Assembly: GCA_910585355.1 (NCBI GenBank)
Contig: CAJUDN010000004.1
Location: 1-9,124, forward strand
Reading direction: 5' to 3'
DNA length: 9,124 nucleotides
Source: an uncultured Lachnospiraceae bacterium
Lineage (GTDB): Bacteria > Bacillota_A > Clostridia > Lachnospirales > Lachnospiraceae
The position numbers and the translations under genes are program-made. Shown in pieces: positions 1 to 6,330 of the stretch (its first letter is position 1; every line of letters starts with the position of its first letter). The notes under the pieces were generated by a model. That model saw only the letters and a program-made list of their open reading frames with translations. It was not told where the DNA came from and ran no database searches.

Positions 1-50
1 ATTTGGGGCAAAACATATGTTTTGTGCATTTTTTAATTTTCAGACACACT

Positions 51-85
51 CTAGTGCTTCATCCAGACAGAAAGTGAAGCACTGG
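51..85. other. Hairpin upstream of the gltS-like promoter
   Basis: A perfect 9-bp inverted repeat (AGTGCTTCA at 53-61 and TGAAGCACT at 75-83) encloses a 13-nt loop. It can be extended by a G-U and a C-G pair to 51-85. No T-run follows on either strand, so it is not a convincing intrinsic terminator. It lies upstream of the predicted promoter and could be the 3' end of something outside the window, an operator-like site, or a diverged copy of the hairpin repeat described at 1547-1594. The loop contains CAGACAG, and GTTAC follows at 91-95, as in that repeat. Confidence 0.45.
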
Positions 86-130
86 TATTAGTTACTAAAC
101 TTACTAAATTCTGTTACATACTTACTTAAA

Positions 131-159
131 TTGACTTTACTTTTAATTTCTTTTACACT
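131..159 (+). promoter_or_regulatory. Predicted sigma-A promoter of the gltS-like gene
   Basis: TTGACT at 131-136 and TACACT at 154-159 are separated by 17 nt, predicting transcription from about 166 and a leader of about 70 nt before the ATG at 235. The region is very AT-rich. A second reading, TTTACA at 152-157 with TAATAC at 175-180, also has a 17-nt spacer. Just upstream, TTACTAAA occurs twice in tandem (92-99 and 101-108), with a related TTACTTAAA at 122-130. A short inverted repeat CCTTA/TAAGG lies at 180-194 in the leader. Either could be a regulator site, but this is inference. Confidence 0.5.
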
Positions 160-234
160 TTTTTTATAAAGTTTTAATACCTTAATACATAAGGCATGGG
201 GATGCCTAAAACGAAATTGGAAGGGAGTTATTTT

Positions 235-1485
235 ATGGAAAGTATTATCAGTTATTTCGGCACGTTTAAACCTGCCGCAGACGGGGCCATCGCCTCATTC
301 AAATTTGAATATCTGTGTACCCTGGGCTTTGCTGCCATTGTAATTTTCCTCGGACGTGCTCTTGTTTCACAGTCCGCCGCATTAAGAAAATATGCAATTC
401 CGGCTCCCGTAGTTTCCGGCATTATCTTCTCGATTTTAATTTCTGCCATCAAAGGCTTCGGAATCGTGTCCATCTCTTTTGACGCCACCATAATGAAGGA
501 TCTTTGCCAGAATCTGTTCTTCCTTTGCGTTGGTTTTGGATTCAGTGCAAAAATGTTAAAGAAGGCCGGCGGAAAGCTCTGCATCATGATTGCTTTCGCC
601 GCCTGCCTGCTGATTACCTGCCAGAATATTCTTGGTATCGCACTCAGTAAAGTCATCGGCCTCAATCCTCTTTTAGCCCTGCAATGCTCCTCCGCAGCCA
701 TGTCCGGCGGAGTCGGAACCGCATCCGCCTTCGGCCCGATTTTTGAAGAGTGGGGCGCCTCGGACGCGACCACCATAGGCGTCGCTGCCGGCACCCTTGG
801 AAATATCATGGGTTCCTTAATCGGAGGACCCGTTGCGGCTTTCCTAATCATGCGCCATGGCTTAAAGTCTGATCCCAACGATAAGCCGGAAGCAGTCGCA
901 ACAGGAAAAGCGCCGGAACTTAATAACACCAAAATGATCATGATGTTTGCCCTGACTCTGCTCCTTGCCGCCCTCGGCATGCCGATTTACTGTCTCCTTG
1001 ATAATATCCCGATGATTGAAATGCCGAAATTCATCGGCTGCCTGTTCGCCGGAGCCATTGCAAGAAATGTAATGGAAGCATGTAACATTAAATTCTATGT
1101 GCCGGAAGTTGACGCCATTGAGCACATGTTCCTGGAGCTTTATCTTGCTCTGGTTCTTATGACCACAGACTTTACAAAGCTTGCTCCAGTTGCCGGCCAA
1201 ATGAGCGTTATTCTAGTTGCACAGGGTATCTTCATCGCATTGTTCGGAATCTTCGTATCCTTCAACCTGTTCGGCCGTAACTATGGCGCCGCCGTTATGA
1301 CAGCCGGAAACATTGGCTGGGGCTGCGGATCCGGTTCCAACGCCGTTGCAAATGAAAAGGCCATCATGGACCAGTACGGATGGCACAACATCGCATGGGT
1401 TCTGTATCCGTCTTTCGCGGTTATCATTGATGATATTTACAACCCCATTTTCCTCTCTGTAATAGGAAGCCTCTTTAAAGCCTGA
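235..1485 (+). CDS. GltS-type sodium/glutamate symporter family protein (ESS family)
   Basis: This is a predicted integral membrane secondary transporter of 416 residues; E. coli GltS is about 400. It is almost entirely hydrophobic, with two inverted halves. The first re-entrant-loop signature is SGGVGTASAFGPIFEEWG (residues 157-174), followed by an IGGPVAAFLI segment (196-205). The second is GNIGWGCGSGSNAVANE (358-374), next to conserved FAVIIDDIYNP (394-404). The family imports glutamate or related anions with Na+. The second loop differs from E. coli GltS as I recall it (GATPTAIAN there, GSGSNAVAN here), so the substrate may not be glutamate. The start at 235 is chosen because AAGGGAG at 221-227 sits 7 nt upstream. 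An in-frame ATG at 196 has no usable ribosome binding site. A hairpin follows the stop, and a TAXI binding-protein gene lies downstream on the same strand. Family is confident; substrate is open. Confidence 0.88.
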   Translation: MESIISYFGTFKPAADGAIASFKFEYLCTLGFAAIVIFLGRALVSQSAALRKYAIPAPVVSGIIFSILISAIKGFGIVSISFDATIMKDLCQNLFFLCVGFGFSAKMLKKAGGKLCIMIAFAACLLITCQNILGIALSKVIGLNPLLALQCSSAAMSGGVGTASAFGPIFEEWGASDATTIGVAAGTLGNIMGSLIGGPVAAFLIMRHGLKSDPNDKPEAVATGKAPELNNTKMIMMFALTLLLAALGMPIYCLLDNIPMIEMPKFIGCLFAGAIARNVMEACNIKFYVPEVDAIEHMFLELYLALVLMTTDFTKLAPVAGQMSVILVAQGIFIALFGIFVSFNLFGRNYGAAVMTAGNIGWGCGSGSNAVANEKAIMDQYGWHNIAWVLYPSFAVIIDDIYNPIFLSVIGSLFKA

Positions 1486-1511
1486 TGCTTTAAATTTTCC
1501 CCTATTTTGAA

Positions 1512-1539
1512 TGACCGGCAGTTTCCCCGCTGCCGGTCA
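1512..1539 (+). terminator. Probable terminator hairpin after the gltS-like gene
   Basis: A perfect 10-bp GC-rich stem (TGACCGGCAG at 1512-1521, CTGCCGGTCA at 1530-1539) with an 8-nt loop lies 27 nt after the stop codon. It is followed by AATTTA, a weak T-tract. Its position and stem strength suit a terminator for the upstream gene. The next gene has its own promoter at 1628-1657. Confidence 0.6.
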
Positions 1540-1546
1540 AATTTAT

Positions 1547-1594
1547 GTAACAGTTCAGCCTTGCACCCTCTTGCCTGCGTATCGCGGACAGGAA
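1547..1594 (-). repeat. Dispersed intergenic hairpin repeat, copy A
   Basis: Read on the minus strand, this 48-nt block aligns without gaps to 6470-6517 on the plus strand (37 of 48 identical by hand count) and to 5518-5565 on the plus strand (34 of 48). All three end in GGCT, six variable bases, then GTTAC. In transcription orientation the copy lies 3' of the gltS-like gene, as the other copies lie 3' of their genes. A separate 8-bp pairing, CTTGCCTG at 1570-1577 with CAGGCAAG at 1613-1620, is followed by six T residues. This gives a second terminator-like fold just before the TAXI promoter. Confidence 0.75.
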
Positions 1595-1627
1595 GCGCAC
1601 AGTTATTGTTCACAGGCAAGTTTTTTC

Positions 1628-1657
1628 TTGAATCCTCTCCCGCTTTTATGGTATAGT
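1628..1657 (+). promoter_or_regulatory. Predicted sigma-A promoter of the TAXI lipoprotein gene
   Basis: TTGAAT at 1628-1633 and TATAGT at 1652-1657 have an 18-nt spacer and an extended -10 TG at 1649-1650. Transcription would begin near 1664. That makes the in-frame ATG at 1663 essentially coincident with the RNA 5' end and supports the ATG at 1699 as the real start. Confidence 0.65.
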
Positions 1658-1698
1658 TAAGCATGATTAAAAATTTATTAGACAGATGGGACCGGCTT

Positions 1699-2688
1699 AT
1701 GAAAAAAACTCTTTTCTATCTCTTAGCGTTATATATGGCAGTCTCTCTCTGCGGCTGCGCTTCTGCATCATTCTCTCCCCCGAAAGAACCCATGGAGATT
1801 CTTACCATCGGCACCGCTGACATCGGCGGCACCATGTATCCGGTGGGAAAGGCTCTGGCCCGGATCATCAGCCAGGAAGATTCCCGCATCACCGTAAATC
1901 TGAGCGCCTCCAACGGCTCCTTTTCCAATGCTCTGGCCCTGGAAAACGGTGAAATTGACCTTGGCCTTATAAGCGGCGACATTGCTTTTTCGGCTGCCAA
2001 CGGTCAGGATGCATTCGCCCAGAAGCCCCTGGGAAATCTCCGTATCGTTGCCGCCGTCTATCCCAGCCTTTCCAACTGGATGGCTCCTTCCTCCCTGGAT
2101 ATCCGCTATGTTCACGACCTCATGGGAAAACGGATCGGCATCGGCCCTCAGGATTCCACCACAGCGCTCACCGCCAGAATTGTTCTCAATACCATGGGAA
2201 TCGGCAGCGGGAATTCCACTCTGGAAAACTGCAGTCTGGAAACCGGGGCTTCCAAAGTAAGAGGCGGCTCCCTGGATGCCGTTCATGGTTTCACGGGAAT
2301 CCCCATCAACAGCCTTACCGGTCTCTCCTCCGGGCTTCCCTGTACCGTACTTCAATATACTCCCGGAGAACTGAATTCCATTGTGAAAGAAAATCCCTTT
2401 TATTATGAAGATGTGATTCCCGCCGGAACCTATGAGGGACAGGATGAGGATGTGGCCACCTTCGGCATCAAATGTCTCCTCTGTGTTCATGCGTCCATGG
2501 ACGAGGAGTTGGTCTATGAACTCACTTCCATCCTGTATAACAGCGCGGAACAGCTTAAAGAGCAGCATCCCGCCCTCTCCTCCATGTCTAAGGAGGGCTT
2601 CATGTATAATGAGCTTCCCATTGCCCTTCATCCCGGCGCCGAACGGTTTTACAAAGAAAAGGGGTTGTTACATGTGTCCGCACACTAA
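1699..2688 (+). CDS. TAXI-family TRAP transporter solute-binding lipoprotein (orphan)
   Basis: This is a predicted extracytoplasmic substrate-binding lipoprotein of 329 residues, close to the usual TAXI size. Residues 1-19 form a lipoprotein signal (MKKT, hydrophobic core, then LCGC with the lipidated Cys at 20). The mature part has the TAXI hallmarks: LTIGTADIGGTMYPVGKALA (35-54), a SASNGSF...NGEIDLGLISGD stretch (69-94), LMGKRIGIGPQDS (141-153), and the C-terminal PIALHPGAERFYKEKG (307-322). TAXI proteins normally deliver small organic anions to a DctM/DctQ-type TRAP permease, but no such subunit is present here. The upstream neighbour is a GltS-type symporter. The start at 1699 is preferred over 1663 because the predicted promoter fires at about 1664 and the signal peptide is then standard. 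The ribosome binding site is weak. Family assignment is strong; substrate and partner are unknown. Confidence 0.87.
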   Translation: MKKTLFYLLALYMAVSLCGCASASFSPPKEPMEILTIGTADIGGTMYPVGKALARIISQEDSRITVNLSASNGSFSNALALENGEIDLGLISGDIAFSAANGQDAFAQKPLGNLRIVAAVYPSLSNWMAPSSLDIRYVHDLMGKRIGIGPQDSTTALTARIVLNTMGIGSGNSTLENCSLETGASKVRGGSLDAVHGFTGIPINSLTGLSSGLPCTVLQYTPGELNSIVKENPFYYEDVIPAGTYEGQDEDVATFGIKCLLCVHASMDEELVYELTSILYNSAEQLKEQHPALSSMSKEGFMYNELPIALHPGAERFYKEKGLLHVSAH

Positions 2689-4355
2689 ATTTCATCCTTC
2701 ACATATCCGGCAACATTATACGCATGATCGGAAATACGCTCCAGGTTGCTTAAAATGTCCAGAAACACCACGCCGGCGGACGGATTGCAGGTCTGCTGGG
2801 AAAGGCGTTCGATATGCTTGTCCCGCATCTCCTCCTCCAGATTATCCACTTCATCCTCCAGCTTGCTGACCTTGCGGATATCCTCCATATTATTTTCCTG
2901 ACGGGCTGAAACTGCATGGCTGACAGCTTCCACAGTCGCCCTGGAAATCTGCTGCAAATCCTCAATTCCTGTTTCGGAAAACTTCAGTCCATGTTCCTCC
3001 ATATACTGGGCAGCCTCCACCAGATTTTCCGCATGATCCCCAATTCGTTCTAAATCGCTGATACTGTAAAACAGGTTGCTGACCAGCCGCTTCTGTCTTT
3101 CATTTAAGGACAGGTTATTGACCTGAATCAGATATTCCGTCAGCTTCTTATTCATAACATCAATGGAGTTTTCATTCTTCATTACCTGCTCAACCCGTTC
3201 GATTCCGCCATTGATCAAAACATCCAGTGCAAGCTTCAGGTTCTTCTCAGCCATCTTTCCCATATGTACCACTTCCATCACGCCAATCTCGAGGGCCAGA
3301 GGCGGAGACTGGAAAATACGCCTGTCAAGCTGAGGCTGCGTTCTCTTTTCTTCCACTGTCTTTTCCGGCTGTTCCTCCCCGCTTTCCTTCACAAGCAGAC
3401 CAGAAAATGCCACAAGCTGTTTTGCAAAGGGAAACAGCAGAATGGTGTTGGTCAGGTTAAAGAATGTATGAAACACAGAAATCCGCAGCGGGTCAATGTT
3501 ACTGTGTGCAAATGCCGGATTTATGATGGAAATCACATACATACCCACGCCGAAAATCAACGCTCCGGCCATATTGAAGGTAAGGTGGATCACCGATGCC
3601 CGCTTGGCGTTGCGGCTTGCTCCGGTACTGGAAAGCAAAGCTGTGAGGCAGGAACCGATATTCTGCCCAAGAGTAATGTAAATGGCGGCGTTGGTGGTTA
3701 CCACTCCGCTTATGGCCAGAGTCTGCAAAATACCCACAGAGGCAGTCGAACTCTGAATCAAGGCAGTAACCAGAGCGCCCACGATGATACCGAGAATGGG
3801 GTTGCTGCCCAATATGGCGAAAGCTTTCGCAAAAATCGGAGAATCTGTATATGGCTCCACCGCCCCGGACATAAAGGTAAGGCCCACGAACAAAAAACCC
3901 ACGCCGATACAGATTTCGCCAGCCAGACTGTCCTTTTTCTTTTTGGAAAACATAAGGCAGGCGGCGCCGATTCCCACAAACAGGGGGGCAAAAAAGGAAG
4001 GCTGAAGTACCCTCATGGCATCGCCGAGCTGATTTAAAGATACCATCCATGCGGTAATTGTGGTACCGATGTTAGCGCCCATGATCACACCTACAGCCTG
4101 AGTCAAATCCAGAATTCCGGCATTTACAAAGCCCACCACCATTACGGTCGTAGCGCCGCTGCTGTGCAGGATCGCTGTAATCAACGCTCCCAGGGCAATG
4201 GCCAAAATACGATTATTCGTTACCATTCTGAGGAAATTATTCATGCGGCTTCCGGCAGACTTCTGCATTCCGTCGCCCATGATATTCATTCCATATAAGA
4301 ACATCCCCAGTCCTCCCAGAAACGTGAAGATGCTCGATATCTTATCGATTGTCAT
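2685..4355 (-). CDS. Na/Pi cotransporter family protein with C-terminal PhoU-like domain
   Basis: This 556-residue membrane protein is predicted to take up phosphate with Na+. Two Na_Pi_cotrans repeats are visible. The first contains HSSGATT (64-70) and GANIGTT (93-99); the second contains QSSTAS (201-206) and GQNIGS (230-235). Both repeats are flanked by hydrophobic helices up to about residue 320. A charged linker (about 323-350) leads to an all-helical PhoU-like tail with two DLERIGDHAENL/NLERISDHAYNV motifs (434-445 and 537-548). This repeat order is standard for bacterial members of the family. The first repeat has His where Gln is commonly written in the QSS motif. The frame is open to 4406, but MTIDKISSIF at 4355 matches the usual N-terminus and has GGGGGA 11 nt upstream, a slightly long spacing. 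The final TAG (2687-2685) overlaps the convergent TAXI stop at 2686-2688. Confidence 0.9.
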   Translation of the reverse strand: MTIDKISSIFTFLGGLGMFLYGMNIMGDGMQKSAGSRMNNFLRMVTNNRILAIALGALITAILHSSGATTVMVVGFVNAGILDLTQAVGVIMGANIGTTITAWMVSLNQLGDAMRVLQPSFFAPLFVGIGAACLMFSKKKKDSLAGEICIGVGFLFVGLTFMSGAVEPYTDSPIFAKAFAILGSNPILGIIVGALVTALIQSSTASVGILQTLAISGVVTTNAAIYITLGQNIGSCLTALLSSTGASRNAKRASVIHLTFNMAGALIFGVGMYVISIINPAFAHSNIDPLRISVFHTFFNLTNTILLFPFAKQLVAFSGLLVKESGEEQPEKTVEEKRTQPQLDRRIFQSPPLALEIGVMEVVHMGKMAEKNLKLALDVLINGGIERVEQVMKNENSIDVMNKKLTEYLIQVNNLSLNERQKRLVSNLFYSISDLERIGDHAENLVEAAQYMEEHGLKFSETGIEDLQQISRATVEAVSHAVSARQENNMEDIRKVSKLEDEVDNLEEEMRDKHIERLSQQTCNPSAGVVFLDILSNLERISDHAYNVAGYVKDEI

Positions 4356-4430
4356 AACTTTTACAATCCCCCGTATTATTTTACTCAAAATCCACTTTCC
4401 TATCATAACATACCGTCTGTCGCTTTTTCA

Positions 4431-4436
4431 ATTATA
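4431..4436 (-). promoter_or_regulatory. Possible -10 element for the Na/Pi transporter gene
   Basis: On the minus strand this is a perfect TATAAT. The predicted start of transcription is near 4424, leaving a leader of about 70 nt to the ATG at 4355. No good -35 hexamer lies at the right distance (TTACAA is only 10 nt upstream), so the call is tentative. Confidence 0.35.
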
Positions 4437-4629
4437 ATTAAAATGTTTGTAAGAATTAGGTAAATTTCGTGAAAAGAAATGGAGAATTTTGGTAACTGTT
4501 CCGTAGTGCATCGTCCGGCAAATACTCGGACCAGATACGCAGAATATTTTTTCCAGTGTGCAAGTCAAAAAACGTTTAAGCCAGAAACCGAAAATCCCGT
4601 CGGCAGAGCCGGTTTTAAATGGATTTTTG

Positions 4630-4658
4630 TTGCTTTTTCTGGGACGCCATACTATACT
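4630..4658 (+). promoter_or_regulatory. Predicted sigma-A promoter of the hisJ-like gene
   Basis: TTGCTT at 4630-4635 and TATACT at 4653-4658 have a 17-nt spacer. Transcription near 4665 would give a very short leader containing just the strong ribosome binding site GGGGGAGG (to 4675) and the ATG at 4681. This rules against the upstream in-frame ATG at 4558. Confidence 0.55.
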
Positions 4659-4680
4659 TTGGGGGAAGGGGGAGGATTTT

Positions 4681-5484
4681 ATGCTTTCAGATTTTCATGT
4701 TCACACAGAATTTTCCGGAGATTCCGCCACTCCGGCCAGAGAACAGATTGAGGCTGCCCTGCAGCTGGGGATGAAAGAAATCTGCATTACAGACCATCAC
4801 GACTATGGTTCCGAAGCCATGACCCATATTAACTTTATTCTTGACCTGCCGGCTTATTTTTCCGGCATCCATGAACTGGCAAAAGAATATAAGGACCGTA
4901 TTTTAGTCCTCACAGGAATCGAGCTGGGACTTATGATGCGGGAAAAAGAATATCTGGAAGATATTGCTCCACGGCTTCCCGTGGACTATATCATCGGTTC
5001 CAATCATTTCATTGACGGTTATGACGTCTATGATAGGCGGTATTACGAGGGGCGTTCGGAGTCTGCTTCCTATGGCCGTTTTTTTGAGTCTACCTTAAAC
5101 CGGGTAAAAAGCTTAAGCTGCTTTGACTGCCTGGGCCATCTGGATTACATTATCCGCTATGGCCCGGAAAAAAATAAAAATTACCGTCCCGCCGACTACA
5201 GGGACCTCGTGGATGAAATTCTTAAAACCCTGATTCAGAAAGGAAAAGGTCTGGAATGCAACACCGCCGGATTCAAATACGGACTTGGACATCCCCATCC
5301 CTATGAAGAAATTCTGGCCCGCTACCGCGAGCTCGGCGGAGAGCTGATTACTGTTGGATCTGATGGCCACAGGCCGAAAGAAGTGGGAGGCGCTTTTCTA
5401 CAGGCGGAAGAGCTCTTAAAAAAATGCGGCTTCCGTTACTATACTGTGTATCATAAGCGGAAGCCGGTGTTTTATAAAATTTAG
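4681..5484 (+). CDS. hisJ: Histidinol-phosphatase, HisJ/PHP family
   Basis: This 267-residue cytoplasmic PHP-superfamily phosphoesterase is the usual length for HisJ/HisK enzymes, which hydrolyse L-histidinol phosphate to histidinol in histidine biosynthesis. Visible metal-site motifs, in order, are DFHVHTEFSGDS (4-15; His6, His8), ITDHHDYG (36-43; Asp38, His39, His40), TGIELG (78-83; Glu81), IIGSNHFIDG (104-113; His109), LGHLDYI (151-157; His153) and VGSDGHRPKEVG (225-236; Asp228, His230). GGAGG at 4671-4675 lies 5 nt before the ATG. No other his gene is in the window, so it is a stand-alone gene with its own promoter. A strong hairpin (5508-5555) follows the stop and should end the transcript. 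PHP phosphatases can act on other phosphoesters, so histidinol phosphate is a family-based inference. Confidence 0.87.
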   Translation: MLSDFHVHTEFSGDSATPAREQIEAALQLGMKEICITDHHDYGSEAMTHINFILDLPAYFSGIHELAKEYKDRILVLTGIELGLMMREKEYLEDIAPRLPVDYIIGSNHFIDGYDVYDRRYYEGRSESASYGRFFESTLNRVKSLSCFDCLGHLDYIIRYGPEKNKNYRPADYRDLVDEILKTLIQKGKGLECNTAGFKYGLGHPHPYEEILARYRELGGELITVGSDGHRPKEVGGAFLQAEELLKKCGFRYYTVYHKRKPVFYKI

Positions 5485-5507
5485 TGTTTCAGGCCGCCTG
5501 AGCGCGC

Positions 5508-5555
5508 AGCCCTGCATTTTCTTCCCGAGATAAGCAGACAGGAAGATGCAGGGCT
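5508..5555 (+). terminator. Terminator-like hairpin after the hisJ-like gene
   Basis: AGCCCTGCAT (5508-5517) pairs perfectly with ATGCAGGGCT (5546-5555). The stem continues past a 3-nt bulge with CTTCC (5521-5525) and GGAAG (5541-5545) and closes a 15-nt loop. On the plus strand TTTATCGTT follows, a short T-rich tail. On the minus strand the flank is GC-rich, so termination should mainly serve hisJ. The hairpin is largely made of repeat copy C. Confidence 0.6.
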
Positions 5556-5565
5556 TTATCGTTAC
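5518..5565 (+). repeat. Dispersed intergenic hairpin repeat, copy C
   Basis: This copy aligns without gaps to copy A read on the minus strand (34 of 48 identical by hand count). Its reverse complement also matches the AGCC/CTTC/GTCTGC/GGG/ATG/GGCT pattern of copy B. Its GTTAC end (5561-5565) directly abuts the amidase stop codon at 5566-5568. It therefore lies immediately 3' of a minus-strand gene, and also 3' of the convergent hisJ-like gene. Confidence 0.75.
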
Positions 5566-6261
5566 TTATTTTATAGTCTTCATGGCTGCTTTTACATCTT
5601 CATGAAACTGCTCCCAGGCATCCTCGTGATCCACGAAATATTTTGGACAGATTTTTCCTGTCACATCATAGTGCCGGATTACATCCTCCGGTTTCAGCTT
5701 AAACTGTACACAAAGATAACTGCAAAGGTCCACCAGGGACTGGTATGTACTGTCATAAAATTTCCCGGTTTCGTCCGGATGGCAGCATTCGATAGAAATG
5801 GTATCGCTGTTTCTGTTGTTGGAGGCGTAAGCCACTTCATTTAGAGGGATGCACTGAACCACCTCTCCTTCCAGCCCGATAACAAAATGGCTGCTGACAG
5901 AGGTTTCGTCCTGGTCCTTTAAGGACTCAAAATAATTTCTGTTTTCTCTGGCTGTGCTGCACGGATTGGCCACATAGTGAACCACAATTCCATTGACTTT
6001 TTCCAAGGGGAGCTGAGGTCTTGAATGCGGGTTCGGTGTCAGAAGATTTACATTGACAAAATCCGGAACTTCCACATCAGCCGGATGAATTACCTCTTCT
6101 TTCACAATCAGCTTCACACATACAATCACTGCAGCTATTATGATAAGCGTCACGACTCCTAAAAGCCCATGCTTCAGCATATTCCGGACCCGTTCCTGTT
6201 CCCTTCTCTGGATTCGTCTCAGCTCTCTTCTTAACTTTCGTTCCTCATCTTCCCTTTCCAT
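5566..6261 (-). CDS. Membrane-anchored N-acetylmuramoyl-L-alanine amidase (Amidase_2 family)
   Basis: This 231-residue protein is predicted to cleave the muramic acid-L-alanine bond of peptidoglycan outside the cell. Residues 1-30 are highly charged and helical (ERED...RRELRRIQRREQ), residues 32-53 form one membrane segment, and the catalytic domain follows from about residue 88. Likely Zn ligands are His95 (IVVHYVANP), His197 and Cys205 (IRHYDVTGKICPKYF). SSHFVIGLEGEVVQCIP (123-139) and ISIECCHP (155-162) also fit Amidase_2/PGRP folds. There is no separate wall-binding domain; the membrane anchor replaces it. The frame is open to 6393, but a near-consensus promoter at 6302-6330 lies inside that extension. 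GGAAAGGA precedes the ATG at 6261 by about 11 nt. It is convergent with the hisJ-like gene, with repeat copy C between them. Cell-wall remodelling is inferred from the family; the biological setting is unknown. Confidence 0.85.
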   Translation of the reverse strand: MEREDEERKLRRELRRIQRREQERVRNMLKHGLLGVVTLIIIAAVIVCVKLIVKEEVIHPADVEVPDFVNVNLLTPNPHSRPQLPLEKVNGIVVHYVANPCSTARENRNYFESLKDQDETSVSSHFVIGLEGEVVQCIPLNEVAYASNNRNSDTISIECCHPDETGKFYDSTYQSLVDLCSYLCVQFKLKPEDVIRHYDVTGKICPKYFVDHEDAWEQFHEDVKAAMKTIK

Positions 6262-6301
6262 TGGGCTCAAGTCCTTTCCGATATTGCATAATTCTGTTAG
6301 T

Positions 6302-6330
6302 ATTGTAGTATACACGAAATCCAATGTCAA
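6302..6330 (-). promoter_or_regulatory. Predicted strong sigma-A promoter of the amidase gene
   Basis: On the minus strand a perfect TTGACA (6330-6325) is followed, after exactly 17 nt, by TACAAT (6307-6302), one base from consensus. Transcription near 6295 gives a leader of about 35 nt to the ATG at 6261. It is the best promoter match I found in the window. Confidence 0.7.

Larger units (their letters stand above)
4356..4680. other. Divergent intergenic region between Na/Pi transporter and hisJ-like gene
   Basis: This 325-nt gap carries the 5' leaders of two divergent genes. Near its left side is a minus-strand -10 hexamer (4431-4436). Near its right side is a plus-strand promoter (4630-4658). 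Between them I see only weak structures, for example AAACCG at 4585-4590 with CGGTTT at 4610-4615. An open frame from 4479 across the hisJ start has no family resemblance and is treated as chance. Confidence 0.5.

Noticed and set aside
196..234. Upstream in-frame start of the gltS-like gene
   Set aside because: The ATG at 196 lacks a properly spaced ribosome binding site, while the ATG at 235 has AAGGGAG 7 nt upstream and gives the usual family length.
252..980. 242-residue minus-strand open frame inside the gltS-like gene
   Set aside because: It is the antisense shadow of a clear membrane protein gene, with no start signal or motif.
1663..1698. Upstream in-frame start of the TAXI gene
   Set aside because: It coincides with the predicted transcription start and would place extra charged residues before a standard lipoprotein signal.
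1768..2631. 287-residue minus-strand open frame inside the TAXI gene
   Set aside because: Its Gly/His-rich composition is typical of an antisense shadow, with no ribosome binding site.
4356..4406. Upstream in-frame start of the Na/Pi transporter
   Set aside because: It has no ribosome binding site, and the extra residues do not resemble the family N-terminus.
4558..4680. N-terminal extension of the hisJ-like protein
   Set aside because: It lies across the predicted promoter, and the PHP motif DFHVHT normally begins within the first few residues.
4479..4751. 90-residue open frame overlapping the hisJ start
   Set aside because: It overlaps a well-supported gene in another frame, crosses its promoter and has no recognisable motif.
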